From an uncultured Roseburia sp. (GTDB taxonomy: Bacteria > Bacillota > Clostridia > Lachnospirales > Lachnospiraceae), in NCBI GenBank assembly GCA_900550935.1, contig URUD01000003.1, positions 40,887 through 104,886 of the forward strand: a stretch of 64,000 bases of DNA, read 5' to 3'. Every line of letters begins with the position of its first letter. Positions within the stretch are counted from its first letter, which is position 1. The position numbers and the translations under genes were made by a program. Below the pieces are notes generated by a model that did no database searches, was not told the origin of the DNA, and saw only the letters and a program-made list of their open reading frames with translations. Shown one piece after another: positions 8,101 through 17,338 of this stretch.

Positions 8101-9594
8101 CTAAAACTGGAAATAAATAAATTCTGCCGCAGCACCGCCAAATTCCTGAATGATCAGCAGACAAAAGCCGGTCAGCAAAACAACATAACAGGTCCACCGA
8201 ACCAGCACATTCCGCTTACAGAACCATTCCCTGATATGCACTCCGTGCTCATGTAATATTCCCACAATAAGTAAAACAATAACCGCAAAAAACAGTCTGT
8301 ATAACTGGACTAATGACAATCCTGTCGTATAAGTGGTCAAATTGAGCAGCTGTTCCGGCACACTCGGACTGCACATATGTCTTAAGATTGCAACTGCCTG
8401 CGAAACGCTCTCTGCCCGAAAAAACAGCCACGCCAGATCACACAGGAAAAACGTAATGATCATCTGCCCCAGTTTATATAGTTTCCATGTATCTTTGATA
8501 TGTAAAAACTGCCGTAATCGTGTTCGATACGGCAGGGTCACCGCTCCGATCACCTGATAGGCTCCATGCAGCCCGCCCCACAATACGTAGGTCCAGTTTG
8601 CACCGTGCCATAACCCACTTACCAGAAATGTGATCATCAGATTGCAATAGGTTTTTAACTTGCTACAACGGCTGCCGCCAAGCGGAATATACACATAATC
8701 ACGGAACCAGGTAGAAAGACTGATGTGCCAGCGACGCCAGAAATCTTTAATACTGGTAGCAAAATACGGCTGTCTGAAATTATCCATCAGACGAACGCCA
8801 AGCACCTGCGCTGCACCGATCGCAATATGACTGTAACCGCTGAAATCACAATAAATCTGTATCGCAAAGAAAACCGTTGCCACTACCAGCGCACCGGACG
8901 AATATTCCCAGTAATTGTCATACATCTTATTTACATAGATTGCAGCAGTATCTGCGATCCACATTTTTTCAAAGAAGCCCCATAGCATGAGCAACAGACC
9001 ATTTCTTGCTCTCTCATAATCAAAATCTTTTGGCTCTCCAAGCTGATTAAGCAAATTTTTACTCCGCTCGATCGGTCCGGCAACCAGCTGTGGAAAAAAG
9101 GACACAAACAACGCATATTTTGCAAAGTTTTCTTCTGCCTGTACATCGCCCCGGTACACATCGATCAGATAGCCCAGTGCCTGAAACGTGTAAAATGAAA
9201 TTCCAACCGGAAGGACCAGACTAAACGCTGTACTGATGGATAGCGAAGAACCGATCAGCTGCAAAAAACGGTTGATATTATCCCGGGTAAAATCCAGATA
9301 TTTAAACAGCAGTAAAATACCAATGATAAGCCCCGCACAGACCACAAAAAAACGTCGTTTTCTTTTTGCAAGAGCCGCCTCATCTTCCCCTGTCATACGT
9401 GCAAGTGCTTTCCCTCCAAGGAAACTGAGTAACGTGATGCCAAATATCAAAATGGCATACTTTGCATTCCAACACATATAAAAATAATAGCTCGCCACTA
9501 ACAGCCACATCTGCCGCAGTTTTTTGGGGATGATATAATAAACCCCTATGACGACCGGGAAAAATATTAAAAATTCAAATGAATTAAAAAGCAT
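8101..9594 (-). CDS. MBOAT family O-acyltransferase (AlgI/DltB-like)
   Basis: A polytopic membrane protein of 497 residues that moves acyl groups (usually acetyl) across the membrane for O-acylation of exported glycans. Family signatures include FVSFFPQLVAGPIERS, FWRRWHISLSTWFRDYVYIPLGG and the catalytic-His region SGLWHGANWTYVLWG. The ATG at 9594 has GAGGAG upstream at a good distance, so the in-frame start at 9618 is not used. It is the first gene of a two-gene operon with the SGNH partner under a strong promoter. A second, separate MBOAT lies at 22657-24087. Confidence 0.9.
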   Translation of the reverse strand: MLFNSFEFLIFFPVVIGVYYIIPKKLRQMWLLVASYYFYMCWNAKYAILIFGITLLSFLGGKALARMTGEDEAALAKRKRRFFVVCAGLIIGILLLFKYLDFTRDNINRFLQLIGSSLSISTAFSLVLPVGISFYTFQALGYLIDVYRGDVQAEENFAKYALFVSFFPQLVAGPIERSKNLLNQLGEPKDFDYERARNGLLLMLWGFFEKMWIADTAAIYVNKMYDNYWEYSSGALVVATVFFAIQIYCDFSGYSHIAIGAAQVLGVRLMDNFRQPYFATSIKDFWRRWHISLSTWFRDYVYIPLGGSRCSKLKTYCNLMITFLVSGLWHGANWTYVLWGGLHGAYQVIGAVTLPYRTRLRQFLHIKDTWKLYKLGQMIITFFLCDLAWLFFRAESVSQAVAILRHMCSPSVPEQLLNLTTYTTGLSLVQLYRLFFAVIVLLIVGILHEHGVHIREWFCKRNVLVRWTCYVVLLTGFCLLIIQEFGGAAAEFIYFQF

Positions 9595-9630
9595 GTTTAA
9601 CTCCTCTTTCAAGCACAAAATACCATTATG

Positions 9631-9659
9631 ATTGTATCGTTCCGCCTGTGAATTGTCAA
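9631..9659 (-). promoter_or_regulatory. Sigma-A promoter of MBOAT-SGNH operon
   Basis: TTGACA, a 17-nt spacer and TACAAT on the minus strand, 36 nt before the MBOAT start codon. This is close to consensus. The stretch 9660-9830 on to the divergent gene holds nothing further that I recognise. Confidence 0.8.
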
Positions 9660-9830
9660 ATTTTTCCGGGAGGTAAGCTAGTTTTATCCCATTCCCCCAT
9701 CAAAAAACCCTTGTATCTCTCCCCTTTCCCCTGTAAACTAATAATCAGAGATCAGATTTTTCAAACACGGGATCTGTGCTTACGCATAAACTTAAAATGC
9801 CTCAAAAAAACGGGCAGGAATGGAGCATTT

Positions 9831-10202
9831 ATGGAAAAAATATTAGCCTTTCATTTTAATGATACCGAACTCTTTCAATTAAGGCAGCTTGCCGCCACCT
9901 TAAAATTTCATCTGGTCCCGGTTGCTGATACCGATTACATGCAGCCGCTCTCTGCCCTTGCTTCGGGCAAAAAAAATCCTCTGGCAGCTCCCCACACAGG
10001 AAAGGTACCAGAGGAAAATCTCTTACTGTTATGTGATTTTACCGAAAAACGGATGGACAAGCTCCTGCTCGCCTTACAAAAAAGCAACTTACAGATCGAT
10101 TATAAAGCCATTCTCACACCGACCAACAAACAGTGGAATGTCCTCAGACTGCTCTTAGAGCTTCAGGCAGAAAAGGCTGCCTATCAGAAAACTGGCAGAT
10201 AA
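9831..10202 (+). CDS. DUF3783 domain protein
   Basis: A 123-residue soluble protein resembling the DUF3783 family of Clostridia. It starts MEKILAFHFNDTEL and has a central LLLCDFTEKRMDKLLLALQ segment and an ILTPTNKQWNVLRLLLEL segment near the C-terminus. No function is established. ATG at 9831 is chosen for GGAG 6 nt upstream; the frame is open back to 9648 but without a better ribosome binding site. It converges tail to tail with trxA (3 nt between the stops) and is one of the few plus-strand genes here. Confidence 0.65.
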   Translation: MEKILAFHFNDTELFQLRQLAATLKFHLVPVADTDYMQPLSALASGKKNPLAAPHTGKVPEENLLLLCDFTEKRMDKLLLALQKSNLQIDYKAILTPTNKQWNVLRLLLELQAEKAAYQKTGR

Positions 10203-10205
10203 CTG

Positions 10206-10532
10206 CTAGTCCTCTTTGCAGGATGCCAGCAAATCCATGATTGCTTCTTTCTGCTGCAATCCGACTGCTTTGATCTTGAACAGACCATACTGCATGACAA
10301 CCAGAGTCGGAATGCTCATGATCTGATATTTCAGAGCGAGGGCAGCTTCTTCATCTACATTGACTTTTCCAAATTTAACTTTGCCCTCGAGCTCGGCTGC
10401 AAGTTCTTCCACGATCGGTCCCTGCATCTGACAGGGCCCGCACCAATCTGCCCAGAAATCCAGAACAACCGGGATCTTGCATGCAAGTACTTCCTCTTCA
10501 AAATTATCATTTGTGATCTTAACAACTGCCAT
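10206..10532 (-). CDS. trxA: Thioredoxin
   Basis: Small dithiol oxidoreductase of 108 residues, normal for the family. It has the redox motif WCGPC at 30-34, the cis-Pro loop SIPT, and the conserved DFWADW strand before the active site. ATG at 10532 has AAGGAG 8 nt upstream. It lies 91 nt after the prfC start region on the same strand. Slightly unusual: QYGLFKIKAVGLQQK replaces the common F-x-G-G-x loop near the C-terminus. Confidence 0.92.
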   Translation of the reverse strand: MAVVKITNDNFEEEVLACKIPVVLDFWADWCGPCQMQGPIVEELAAELEGKVKFGKVNVDEEAALALKYQIMSIPTLVVMQYGLFKIKAVGLQQKEAIMDLLASCKED

Positions 10533-10623
10533 AAAAAGTGCTCCTTTCTTCGTGTGTATTCGCAAAATAGCCCCAAATTTGCGCGAGCGCATTTGTGGCT
10601 GCTTTGCTCTCTTTCTCTCGTCC

Positions 10624-12213
10624 CTACTCTCGTCCAAATTCTGACAGGACAAGGCCTTCGTTCCGGTCTAATACCATGCCAACGCTCCACGCATTGACAA
10701 AGAGTAACAGCGGTCTTCCCTTCAGGTCCTGGATCTTCTTCATATCTGAAGTGCCGACCAGCTTGTCCATATCGATCTCTTCGTTTTCGATCCAGCGGAT
10801 ATGCTCATACGGCAGATTATCCATACGGATTTCTACATTGTATTCATTCTCAAGACGGTATTTTAAAACATCAAACTGAAGTACACCGACAACGCCGACG
10901 ATCACTTCTTCCATTCCCATATTATACTCCTGGAAGATCTGGATCGCACCTTCCTGCGCGATCTGCTCCATGCCCTTCATGAATTGTTTTCGTTTCATCG
11001 TGTCGACCTGACGGACTCTTGCAAAATGCTCCGGAGCAAACGTCGGGATCCCCTCAAAACGGAATGGTTTTGCCGTGGTAAGTGTATCACCGATAGAAAA
11101 GATACCCGGATCAAACACACCGATGATATCGCCTGCATACGCCTCTTCCACGATGTGGCGTTCCTGTGCCATCATCTGCTGTGGCTGGGACAGTTTGATC
11201 TTTTTATTTCCACCCTGCACATGTGTTACTTCCATGCCGGCATTGAATTTACCGGAACAGATACGCATAAAAGCGATCCGGTCACGATGCGCCTTATTCA
11301 TATTTGCCTGGATCTTAAAGACAAACGCTGAGAAATCCTCGGAAAACGGGTCGACCTCTCCAATATCTGCTTTTCTTGGCAGTGGAGAATACGTCATCTT
11401 TAAGAAATGCTGTAAAAAGGTCTCCACACCAAAGTTTGTCAGTGCAGATCCGAAAAATACCGGTGAAAGCTGTCCCTTTGTTACCATTTCCTGATCAAAC
11501 TCCGCACTCGCACCATCCAGAAGCTCGATCTCTTCCATCAGCTTGTCAAAAGCATCCTGTCCGATCTCCTCAATCAAAGCCGGATCATCAACTGCAATAT
11601 GGCGTTCCGTTCCCTCTTTTGTTCCCTTTAAGGTATCGGAAAACGTCATGACCTCTTTGGTATTACGGTCATAAACTCCCTTAAATCCCTTACCGGAACC
11701 GATCGGCCAGTTGATCGGGCAGGTTGCGATACCAAGCTCCTTTTCAATCTCATCCAACAGGTCAAACGTATCGTTCGCATCACGGTCCATCTTATTGATA
11801 AAGGTAAAGATCGGGATATGGCGCATAACACAGACTTTGAATAATTTTCTGGTCTGCGCCTCGACACCCTTGGAACCATCGATCACCATGACAGCGGAAT
11901 CGGCCGCCATTAAGGTACGATAGGTATCCTCTGAGAAGTCCTGATGTCCCGGTGTATCCAGGATATTGATACAATATCCGTCATAATTAAACTGCAGCAC
12001 GGAAGAAGTGACCGAAATACCTCTCTCCTTCTCGATCTCCATCCAGTCCGAAACCGCATGGCGCGCCGTTGCCTTTCCCTTAACCGAACCTGCCAGATTG
12101 ATTGCTCCACCATACAGAAGGAATTTCTCCGTCAGTGTCGTCTTACCGGCATCCGGATGCGAAATAATTGCAAACGTACGTCTTTTCTCTATCTCTTTTC
12201 TTAAATCAGCCAA
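10624..12213 (-). CDS. prfC: Peptide chain release factor 3
   Basis: Translational GTPase that recycles RF1/RF2 from the ribosome after termination. The 529-residue product has G1 SHPDAGKTT near the N-terminus, G2 RGISVTSS, G3 DTPGHQD and G4 NKMD, followed by EF-Tu-like and RF3 C-terminal domains. The start is taken as TTG at 12213 (11 nt from GGAGG), giving the family-typical MADLRKEIEKRRTFAIISHPD; an in-frame TTG at 12231 overlaps the ribosome binding site. Confidence 0.95.
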   Translation of the reverse strand: MADLRKEIEKRRTFAIISHPDAGKTTLTEKFLLYGGAINLAGSVKGKATARHAVSDWMEIEKERGISVTSSVLQFNYDGYCINILDTPGHQDFSEDTYRTLMAADSAVMVIDGSKGVEAQTRKLFKVCVMRHIPIFTFINKMDRDANDTFDLLDEIEKELGIATCPINWPIGSGKGFKGVYDRNTKEVMTFSDTLKGTKEGTERHIAVDDPALIEEIGQDAFDKLMEEIELLDGASAEFDQEMVTKGQLSPVFFGSALTNFGVETFLQHFLKMTYSPLPRKADIGEVDPFSEDFSAFVFKIQANMNKAHRDRIAFMRICSGKFNAGMEVTHVQGGNKKIKLSQPQQMMAQERHIVEEAYAGDIIGVFDPGIFSIGDTLTTAKPFRFEGIPTFAPEHFARVRQVDTMKRKQFMKGMEQIAQEGAIQIFQEYNMGMEEVIVGVVGVLQFDVLKYRLENEYNVEIRMDNLPYEHIRWIENEEIDMDKLVGTSDMKKIQDLKGRPLLLFVNAWSVGMVLDRNEGLVLSEFGRE

Positions 12214-12248
12214 AACAAATCTATCCTCCAAACTTCTTATTCTTTGGC

Positions 12249-12277
12249 ACTATAACATATTTTCCTGCAAAAAGCAA
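12249..12277 (-). promoter_or_regulatory. Sigma-A promoter of prfC
   Basis: TTGCTT, a 17-nt spacer and TATAGT on the minus strand, about 36 nt upstream of the prfC start. It lies in the short gap after deoB. Confidence 0.6.
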
Positions 12278-12281
12278 AATT

Positions 12282-13442
12282 TTAACGATATAAATCGATC
12301 GCGGTTCCGGCACATTCCGGTGTCAGTCCAAAATAAGAAAGAATGGTTGCAGCAATATCCGAAAAGCTCTCTCTTGTTCCGTAGTTTTCGCCTGCTTTGA
12401 CCGGTTTTCCATAGACTACGAATGGTGTGTATTCTCTGGAATGATCGGTAGATGGTGTACTCGGATCGCAGCCGTGATCTGCTGTGATCATCAAAACGTC
12501 CTCGTCACGCATTGCTGCAAGAAGCTCCGGCAGACGCTCATCAAAGTAAGTCAATGCCTTTGCGTAGCCCTCAACATCATTGCGGTGACCGTATAACATG
12601 TCATAATCCACAAGATTGGTAAAGCAAAGTCCCTCAAAATCTTTTTTCATATAGTCGAGGGTCTTGTTGATACCATCTTCATTTCCGGTTGTTCTGACAT
12701 ATTCGGTGATCCCTTTTTCTGCAAAGATATCAATGATCTTTCCAACAGAAAGAACGGAAAATCCGTTTGCGCTGAGCTGGTCTAACATCGTTGTTTTCGG
12801 TGGCTGTAAGGAGAAATCATGGCGTCTTGTCGTTCTGGTAAAGTTGCCCGGCTCTCCGATAAACGGTCTTGCGATGACACGGCCTACCCCATGCTCGCCC
12901 TGTAACATTTTCCTTGCAATGCTGCAATATTCATATAAAGTCTCCACTGGAACGATATCCTCATGTGCTGCGATCTGGAATACCGAATCGGCAGAAGTAT
13001 AAACGATCAGGTCGCCTGTCTTCATATGTTCCTCGCCGTAATCACGGATGACATCGGTGCCGGAATATGGTTTGTTACACAAAACACCTCTTCCGGTACG
13101 TTTGGAAAATTCATCGATGATCTCTTTCGGGAACCCGTTTGGATAAGTCGGAAGCGGGCTGTTTGAGATCACACCTGCGATCTCCCAGTGTCCGATCGTC
13201 GTATCTTTTCCCTTTGAAACCTCGGTCATTCGTGCCACAGCACCCTCTGGATGTGCTTCTTTCTCTCCGATGTTTACACCGTCAATATTAAAAAAACCCA
13301 GTTTTCTCATGTTTGGCATGGAAAAATAAGGGCTTTTCGATGCTGCTAAGATTGTGTTGCTTCCTGCATCTCCATATGCAGCAGCATCCGGCATCTCTCC
13401 AATTCCTACACTGTCTAATACGATCAAAAATACTCGTTTCAT
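12282..13442 (-). CDS. deoB: Phosphopentomutase
   Basis: Interconverts ribose/deoxyribose 1- and 5-phosphates in nucleoside salvage. The 386-residue alkaline-phosphatase-superfamily protein has the N-terminal metal motif LDSVGIGEMPDA, the phospho-acceptor Thr region GKDTTIGHWE near residue 80, and C-terminal metal ligands in MITADHGCDPSTPSTDHSREYTP. Length is normal. The ATG is preceded by AGAGAGG. In B. subtilis deoB (drm) lies next to xerD; here it is about 11 kb away from it. Confidence 0.96.
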   Translation of the reverse strand: MKRVFLIVLDSVGIGEMPDAAAYGDAGSNTILAASKSPYFSMPNMRKLGFFNIDGVNIGEKEAHPEGAVARMTEVSKGKDTTIGHWEIAGVISNSPLPTYPNGFPKEIIDEFSKRTGRGVLCNKPYSGTDVIRDYGEEHMKTGDLIVYTSADSVFQIAAHEDIVPVETLYEYCSIARKMLQGEHGVGRVIARPFIGEPGNFTRTTRRHDFSLQPPKTTMLDQLSANGFSVLSVGKIIDIFAEKGITEYVRTTGNEDGINKTLDYMKKDFEGLCFTNLVDYDMLYGHRNDVEGYAKALTYFDERLPELLAAMRDEDVLMITADHGCDPSTPSTDHSREYTPFVVYGKPVKAGENYGTRESFSDIAATILSYFGLTPECAGTAIDLYR

Positions 13443-13524
13443 ATATCATCAACCTCTCTTTTCTATGCGTTTTCTTTTTCTATCTTACCACATCCTCTCC
13501 AGCTTTACCAGTATTCATACAACA

Positions 13525-13558
13525 AGCCGCCATTCTCCTGAAATGAGAAATGACGGCT
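13525..13558 (-). terminator. Probable terminator of the spoIIIA operon
   Basis: Arms AGCCGTCATT and AATGGCGGCT pair on the minus strand just after the spoIIIAH stop. The following T-run is weak (TTGTTGTAT), so readthrough into deoB is possible. Confidence 0.55.
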
Positions 13559-13568
13559 CTCTTATTTT

Positions 13569-14333
13569 CTATTCTGTTGTCTGTGCTTCGTTTACTACAA
13601 TCGGTGTGATCACGATATGTTCCGCAGAGACATTCGTTTTTCTTTTTACGATATCCTCTACCTGCGCACGTTTGGAATCGGTTACCTCTCCCATATTAAG
13701 TACGACATCACAGTTATCATCCGTGATGCTCACCACAACATCGGTAAATCCTTTTGCCTCCAAAAGCATCTCTGCTGCGGCTTCCCGCTCTGCAATGTCT
13801 GTCATTGCCACCATTTTGTTGACAGCATCCTGTTTTAGATTATCTGCCAGTGCTGCATTGTTCACGATCTCAAGCAGTGCTTCCTTGTTTTTGGAACGGA
13901 TCTGTTCCCGATTCAGTTTCATTTCTGCCGCATAGTCCAGATTTGCGATCGTGGTACTGGTTAAAATGGTCTCTCCCGGATTGGTTTCTTCAGCATTTTC
14001 TCCCATTGCCACATCCTCTGCGGTCTGTGCGCTCGTATCGATTTCTGCCTCTGCCACGGTCTCTGTGCTCTGTGTTGTCCCGGTCTGCCCGGTATCGTCT
14101 ACAAGAGCAATCTCTTCTCCACTCCCCTCATCGGTAAAAATTTCCCCGACCAGATCGGTGTCCTCATCGGAAATCTCATATTCTTCTTCAAGTATCTCTG
14201 CACCTGCACTTACCTTTGCCGCCGCATCGTTGTCATCAATGGAATTGTTCATGTAACTGAAATATCCTGCCACCGCGATCATAAGCGCGAGTGCCGTAAT
14301 GATCAGTTGGTTCTTTCGAAATATTTTTTTCAC
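13569..14333 (-). CDS. spoIIIAH: Stage III sporulation protein AH
   Basis: Mother-cell half of the SpoIIIAH-SpoIIQ channel across the engulfment space. The product has one N-terminal membrane anchor (QLIITALALMIAVAGYFSYM), a long acidic Glu/Thr-rich linker (about 30-110), and a C-terminal ring-building domain (NREQIRSKNKEALLEIVNN to the end) with the typical AEHIVITPIV ending. The start is ambiguous: the ATG at 14339 forms an ATGA overlap with spoIIIAG but touches GGAGG, while GTG at 14333 has 7-nt spacing and is preferred. It is the last gene of the operon. Confidence 0.92.
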   Translation of the reverse strand: MKKIFRKNQLIITALALMIAVAGYFSYMNNSIDDNDAAAKVSAGAEILEEEYEISDEDTDLVGEIFTDEGSGEEIALVDDTGQTGTTQSTETVAEAEIDTSAQTAEDVAMGENAEETNPGETILTSTTIANLDYAAEMKLNREQIRSKNKEALLEIVNNAALADNLKQDAVNKMVAMTDIAEREAAAEMLLEAKGFTDVVVSITDDNCDVVLNMGEVTDSKRAQVEDIVKRKTNVSAEHIVITPIVVNEAQTTE

Positions 14334-14335
14334 GG

Positions 14336-14977
14336 TCATCCCTCCTTCGAACTCATCTTTACTACCTTAATTTTATGTGCTTCCACCGAAAATAATGCCT
14401 GGATCGTCTCTGAAATCTGCGAAATCGTTCTGCTGTTTCCGCCGCCCTCTGCCACAACGACAACCCCCTCTATAGTTGGAAGTTCCTCTTTTTGTATATA
14501 TGGTATCTTCTCCTGTCCATTTTCCGTATAAACGGTCGTCTCTTCTCTCTGTTCTTCTGTTACGGCGCGGTTTCCTCCATTGCTGTCTGTCTCCGTCGTT
14601 GTCGTTGTATCTCTCTTCTGGTCTTTTTCCAGCACGCAGGTTCCGTAGTCTGATACCGTGATCATCACTTTTACCTTTCCCACGCCCTCCATCTGTGAAA
14701 GCACCTTCTCTAATTTATGCTCCAACTGCGCGGTATAGTCATCGTTTTTTTCTGTTTCAGATACGTTTTTTGTTTCTGTTTCCGTCGCTGAAAGAAGTGC
14801 CGGCTTACTTTCTTTGAAAGACAGCTTTCCATCCGGCACAGTTTCCGGCATGGCAATGACCATAAGCAGCACTCCAATGCAGATTAATACGAAATAGTCC
14901 GTCTTTTTTAATTTCTTCCATGGCTTTTTCCTGATGTATGTCCTGATCTTTTCAATCAGATCCTGTATAGCAGACAT
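14336..14977 (-). CDS. spoIIIAG: Stage III sporulation protein AG
   Basis: Ring-forming component of the mother cell-forespore feeding-tube complex. It has one N-terminal membrane segment (DYFVLICIGVLLMVIAM), a Ser/Glu-rich linker, the YTAQLEHKLEKVLSQMEGVGKVKVMITV ring-building motif and a second conserved block around EGVVVVAEGGGNS. ATG at 14977 lies 9 nt from GGAGG, and the gene overlaps the end of spoIIIAF, suggesting translational coupling. Confidence 0.93.
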   Translation of the reverse strand: MSAIQDLIEKIRTYIRKKPWKKLKKTDYFVLICIGVLLMVIAMPETVPDGKLSFKESKPALLSATETETKNVSETEKNDDYTAQLEHKLEKVLSQMEGVGKVKVMITVSDYGTCVLEKDQKRDTTTTTETDSNGGNRAVTEEQREETTVYTENGQEKIPYIQKEELPTIEGVVVVAEGGGNSRTISQISETIQALFSVEAHKIKVVKMSSKEG

Positions 14978-15524
14978 TAACACTTCCCTCCTCCAGTTGA
15001 TAGTATGATTCCAGTTTTTCTTTTACATTCTGACACAGAAGTTCATTTCCCTGCTGTCGTTCCTCTCCTATGGAGATCTCATCCACGCAGATTTCTGTTT
15101 CCTCTCGGTCCTCAATCTCTACCTCCACCGTTTCGATCTCATAGGATGAATTTAGGCTCACCTGTGCCGTTTTTACCGCATACCCATGTGCCTGTCCATA
15201 TTCCTCTGCAACACGTGCTACATCCTGCGCCACGATGCTCTCATATTTTTTTAGATAATCCTTCTTTTGTCCCTCTGCGATACGTCTGGCACCGCGCGCT
15301 GTCTCTGCGAGACTTTCGGAAAACGCCTCAAACTCGATCTGCTCCAAAAAAACATCCGTATCCCAGAAAAAGGACAACAGCGGATGTAAGATCCCAATTA
15401 CCAGAACAAACTGCGCAAAAAAGTAAATATATTTTTTTAACTGTGTTCCGGGGATCAGTTGTAAGATAACCGTAACTACAACAAAGAGCACCAGAAAACT
15501 TTTGATATACGCTGCAATCTGCAT
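14952..15524 (-). CDS. spoIIIAF: Stage III sporulation protein AF
   Basis: A 190-residue membrane protein of the SpoIIIA complex. Two N-terminal transmembrane helices (about 8-28 and 32-52: LVLFVVVTVILQLIPG and IYFFAQFVLVIGILHPLL) are followed by a soluble domain that includes YLKKYESIVAQDVARVAEEYG. The last 26 nt overlap spoIIIAG. The family call rests on topology and on its exact place between spoIIIAE and spoIIIAG. Confidence 0.9.
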   Translation of the reverse strand: MQIAAYIKSFLVLFVVVTVILQLIPGTQLKKYIYFFAQFVLVIGILHPLLSFFWDTDVFLEQIEFEAFSESLAETARGARRIAEGQKKDYLKKYESIVAQDVARVAEEYGQAHGYAVKTAQVSLNSSYEIETVEVEIEDREETEICVDEISIGEERQQGNELLCQNVKEKLESYYQLEEGSVNVCYTGSD

Positions 15525-15542
15525 GACACTCCATTCTCCCTT

Positions 15543-16712
15543 TTATATTGTCGTTCCGGTCAGCATTGTAGTAAGTGCGATCGTAAGGAAAAATAAAACC
15601 ACACAATATCCCATCAGCTTTACATACAGCACTCCGCCTTCTGCCATGCCCTTTAAACACCCGGCGATCCGCTTGTCTGCCACCGGCTCTGTCACCGCCG
15701 CCGCAATCTTGTAAAATAATGTGATGCAGGCGATCTTTCCCATCGGGACCGCACAGAGTAAAACCAGGATCAGAAGTGCCGCCACGCCTACCCCGTTTTT
15801 GATCAGAATCCCGGAGCCGAGCAGCAGTTCTGTTACGCCGTCTGCCACATTTCCAATGCACGGTATCATCGATGCCGCCTTTTCTACCGTTCCGTTTAAC
15901 AGCCGGTCTTTGACCGGATTTAAAAATCCCTGCACAATATTTAATCCAAGCACCACCATACCGGACAGCTTTAAGCCCCATAAGATAATGCCTTTGAGCA
16001 GCTCGGTCAGATTGGCGAATTTCTCTTCCTCAAAGAAATGATGAAACAGCGTGACTAAGATATAGAGATGGATCATCGGGATAAACAGATACAAAAACAG
16101 CCATTGTACCAGATAGATGACTAAAAATGCAATCTGGTAAAAGCCGATGGAACTGCTGCTGCCCACCGCGAACACCATGGCAATGCAATAAGTCGGTATC
16201 ATGACCTTCATAAAGGAAATACTCTGCTTTAAGGTCTGTGAGACGATCTCGGAACAGGTCAGAAACGACTGTGTCAGCAAAATAGCAAGCACACAGTACA
16301 CCAAAATAAAACAGAGTTCCGAAACATAGGAAGAACCAAACGCTCCGGCAAAGTTTTTTAGCACAGAAAAGACAAGTGCCAGCAGTACGACCTCAAGCAG
16401 TATTTTTTTGTTCGCTTCTATCTCCTGACAAAGCATATCTTTTCCCCCTTGCAGTACCAGTTCCGGATGAAAAACGATGCCATCCCGCTGTATCAATGTG
16501 ACAACGAGGTCGGAAAAACTCTGCTCTTCGATTGGCAGAACATTTTCCTGTTTTAAATAAGTATCCACCTCGTCAAAATCGATCTGGCGAAGCAGTTCCT
16601 CTAAAACGGTATTTTCTTCCGTCTTATTTTTCCCTGCCTTGTTTTCCCCTGCAAAGACCGGTTCACTTACACAAAGGATCAGACAAAAAAGAAGCACCGC
16701 CACCCTGTTCAT
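15543..16712 (-). CDS. spoIIIAE: Stage III sporulation protein AE
   Basis: A 389-residue polytopic membrane protein, thought to form the central transporter-like part of the SpoIIIA complex in the mother-cell membrane around the forespore. It has an N-terminal signal-like segment, an extracellular region of about 60 residues, and some seven or eight hydrophobic helices. The conserved block VQGFLNPVKDRLLNGTVEKA and the GNVADGVTELLLGSG segment are typical of the family. ATG has AGGAGG upstream and overlaps the spoIIIAD stop. Confidence 0.94.
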   Translation of the reverse strand: MNRVAVLLFCLILCVSEPVFAGENKAGKNKTEENTVLEELLRQIDFDEVDTYLKQENVLPIEEQSFSDLVVTLIQRDGIVFHPELVLQGGKDMLCQEIEANKKILLEVVLLALVFSVLKNFAGAFGSSYVSELCFILVYCVLAILLTQSFLTCSEIVSQTLKQSISFMKVMIPTYCIAMVFAVGSSSSIGFYQIAFLVIYLVQWLFLYLFIPMIHLYILVTLFHHFFEEEKFANLTELLKGIILWGLKLSGMVVLGLNIVQGFLNPVKDRLLNGTVEKAASMIPCIGNVADGVTELLLGSGILIKNGVGVAALLILVLLCAVPMGKIACITLFYKIAAAVTEPVADKRIAGCLKGMAEGGVLYVKLMGYCVVLFFLTIALTTMLTGTTI

Positions 16713-17092
16713 ATCAGACCTCCTATCGTCTCCAAAAACGCCACAAACACCGGAAGGCTTACCGCCAGTATGGATATCTTTGCAAACACCTCGATCTGAT
16801 TGGCGATCGCAGCATATCCGGCGTCCTTACAGACATTCATGGAAAACTCTGCCACATAGGTGATCCCGACCATTTTTAAGATCAGTGCTATGTAAGTGTC
16901 ATCGACCAGAACCAGTCCCTTTAACCGCTCGATAAATGCAACGACCGTCTCCGCTTTTGTCAGTATGGAAAAGAGCAGACAGATACAGACTCCCATAGCA
17001 ATCAACGTGCTGTACCCGCTCTTTTCTTTCTGCAATGGGATTGCAAGCAGGACACCCGTAATCCCAAGCAACGCAACTTTTAACATATTCAT
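16709..17092 (-). CDS. spoIIIAD: Stage III sporulation protein AD
   Basis: A small protein of about 127 residues with four hydrophobic segments, a paralogue of SpoIIIAC in its C-terminal half (MVGITYVAEFSMNVCKDAGY). ATG at 17092 is chosen for AGGG at about 7 nt. Its stop overlaps the spoIIIAE start. Confidence 0.92.
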   Translation of the reverse strand: MNMLKVALLGITGVLLAIPLQKEKSGYSTLIAMGVCICLLFSILTKAETVVAFIERLKGLVLVDDTYIALILKMVGITYVAEFSMNVCKDAGYAAIANQIEVFAKISILAVSLPVFVAFLETIGGLI

Positions 17093-17115
17093 GTTTCTAC
17101 CCTGCCCTCTTTTTG

Positions 17116-17310
17116 TCACAATGCAAACAGAGTCTGCATTGTTTCAAATAATTCATAAATATAGGGAACGATCCAGAAAAGTACGATGATCAGTCCGGCA
17201 AGACTTGTAAGGAAAGCATGTTCTTCCCTGCCACTGTGTTTTAACACCTGACTGATGACTGTTACCAAAATCCCGACTGCTGCTATTTTAAAGATTAAAT
17301 TCACGCTCAT
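17116..17310 (-). CDS. spoIIIAC: Stage III sporulation protein AC
   Basis: A 64-residue protein with two transmembrane helices and the conserved motif FKIAAVGILVTVISQVLKHSGREE, almost invariant in the family. ATG at 17310 is preferred over an in-frame start at 17331 because AAGGG lies upstream at a fitting distance and it gives the usual family length. Confidence 0.93.
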   Translation of the reverse strand: MSVNLIFKIAAVGILVTVISQVLKHSGREEHAFLTSLAGLIIVLFWIVPYIYELFETMQTLFAL

Positions 17311-17338
17311 TTTCTGTCTGCCCTTTCTCATCGCAAAT

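Noticed and set aside
15328..15981. A 217-residue open frame on the minus strand across spoIIIAE/AF
   Set aside because: It is out of frame with both genes, rich in Arg/Gly, and the true genes have clear families and ribosome binding sites.
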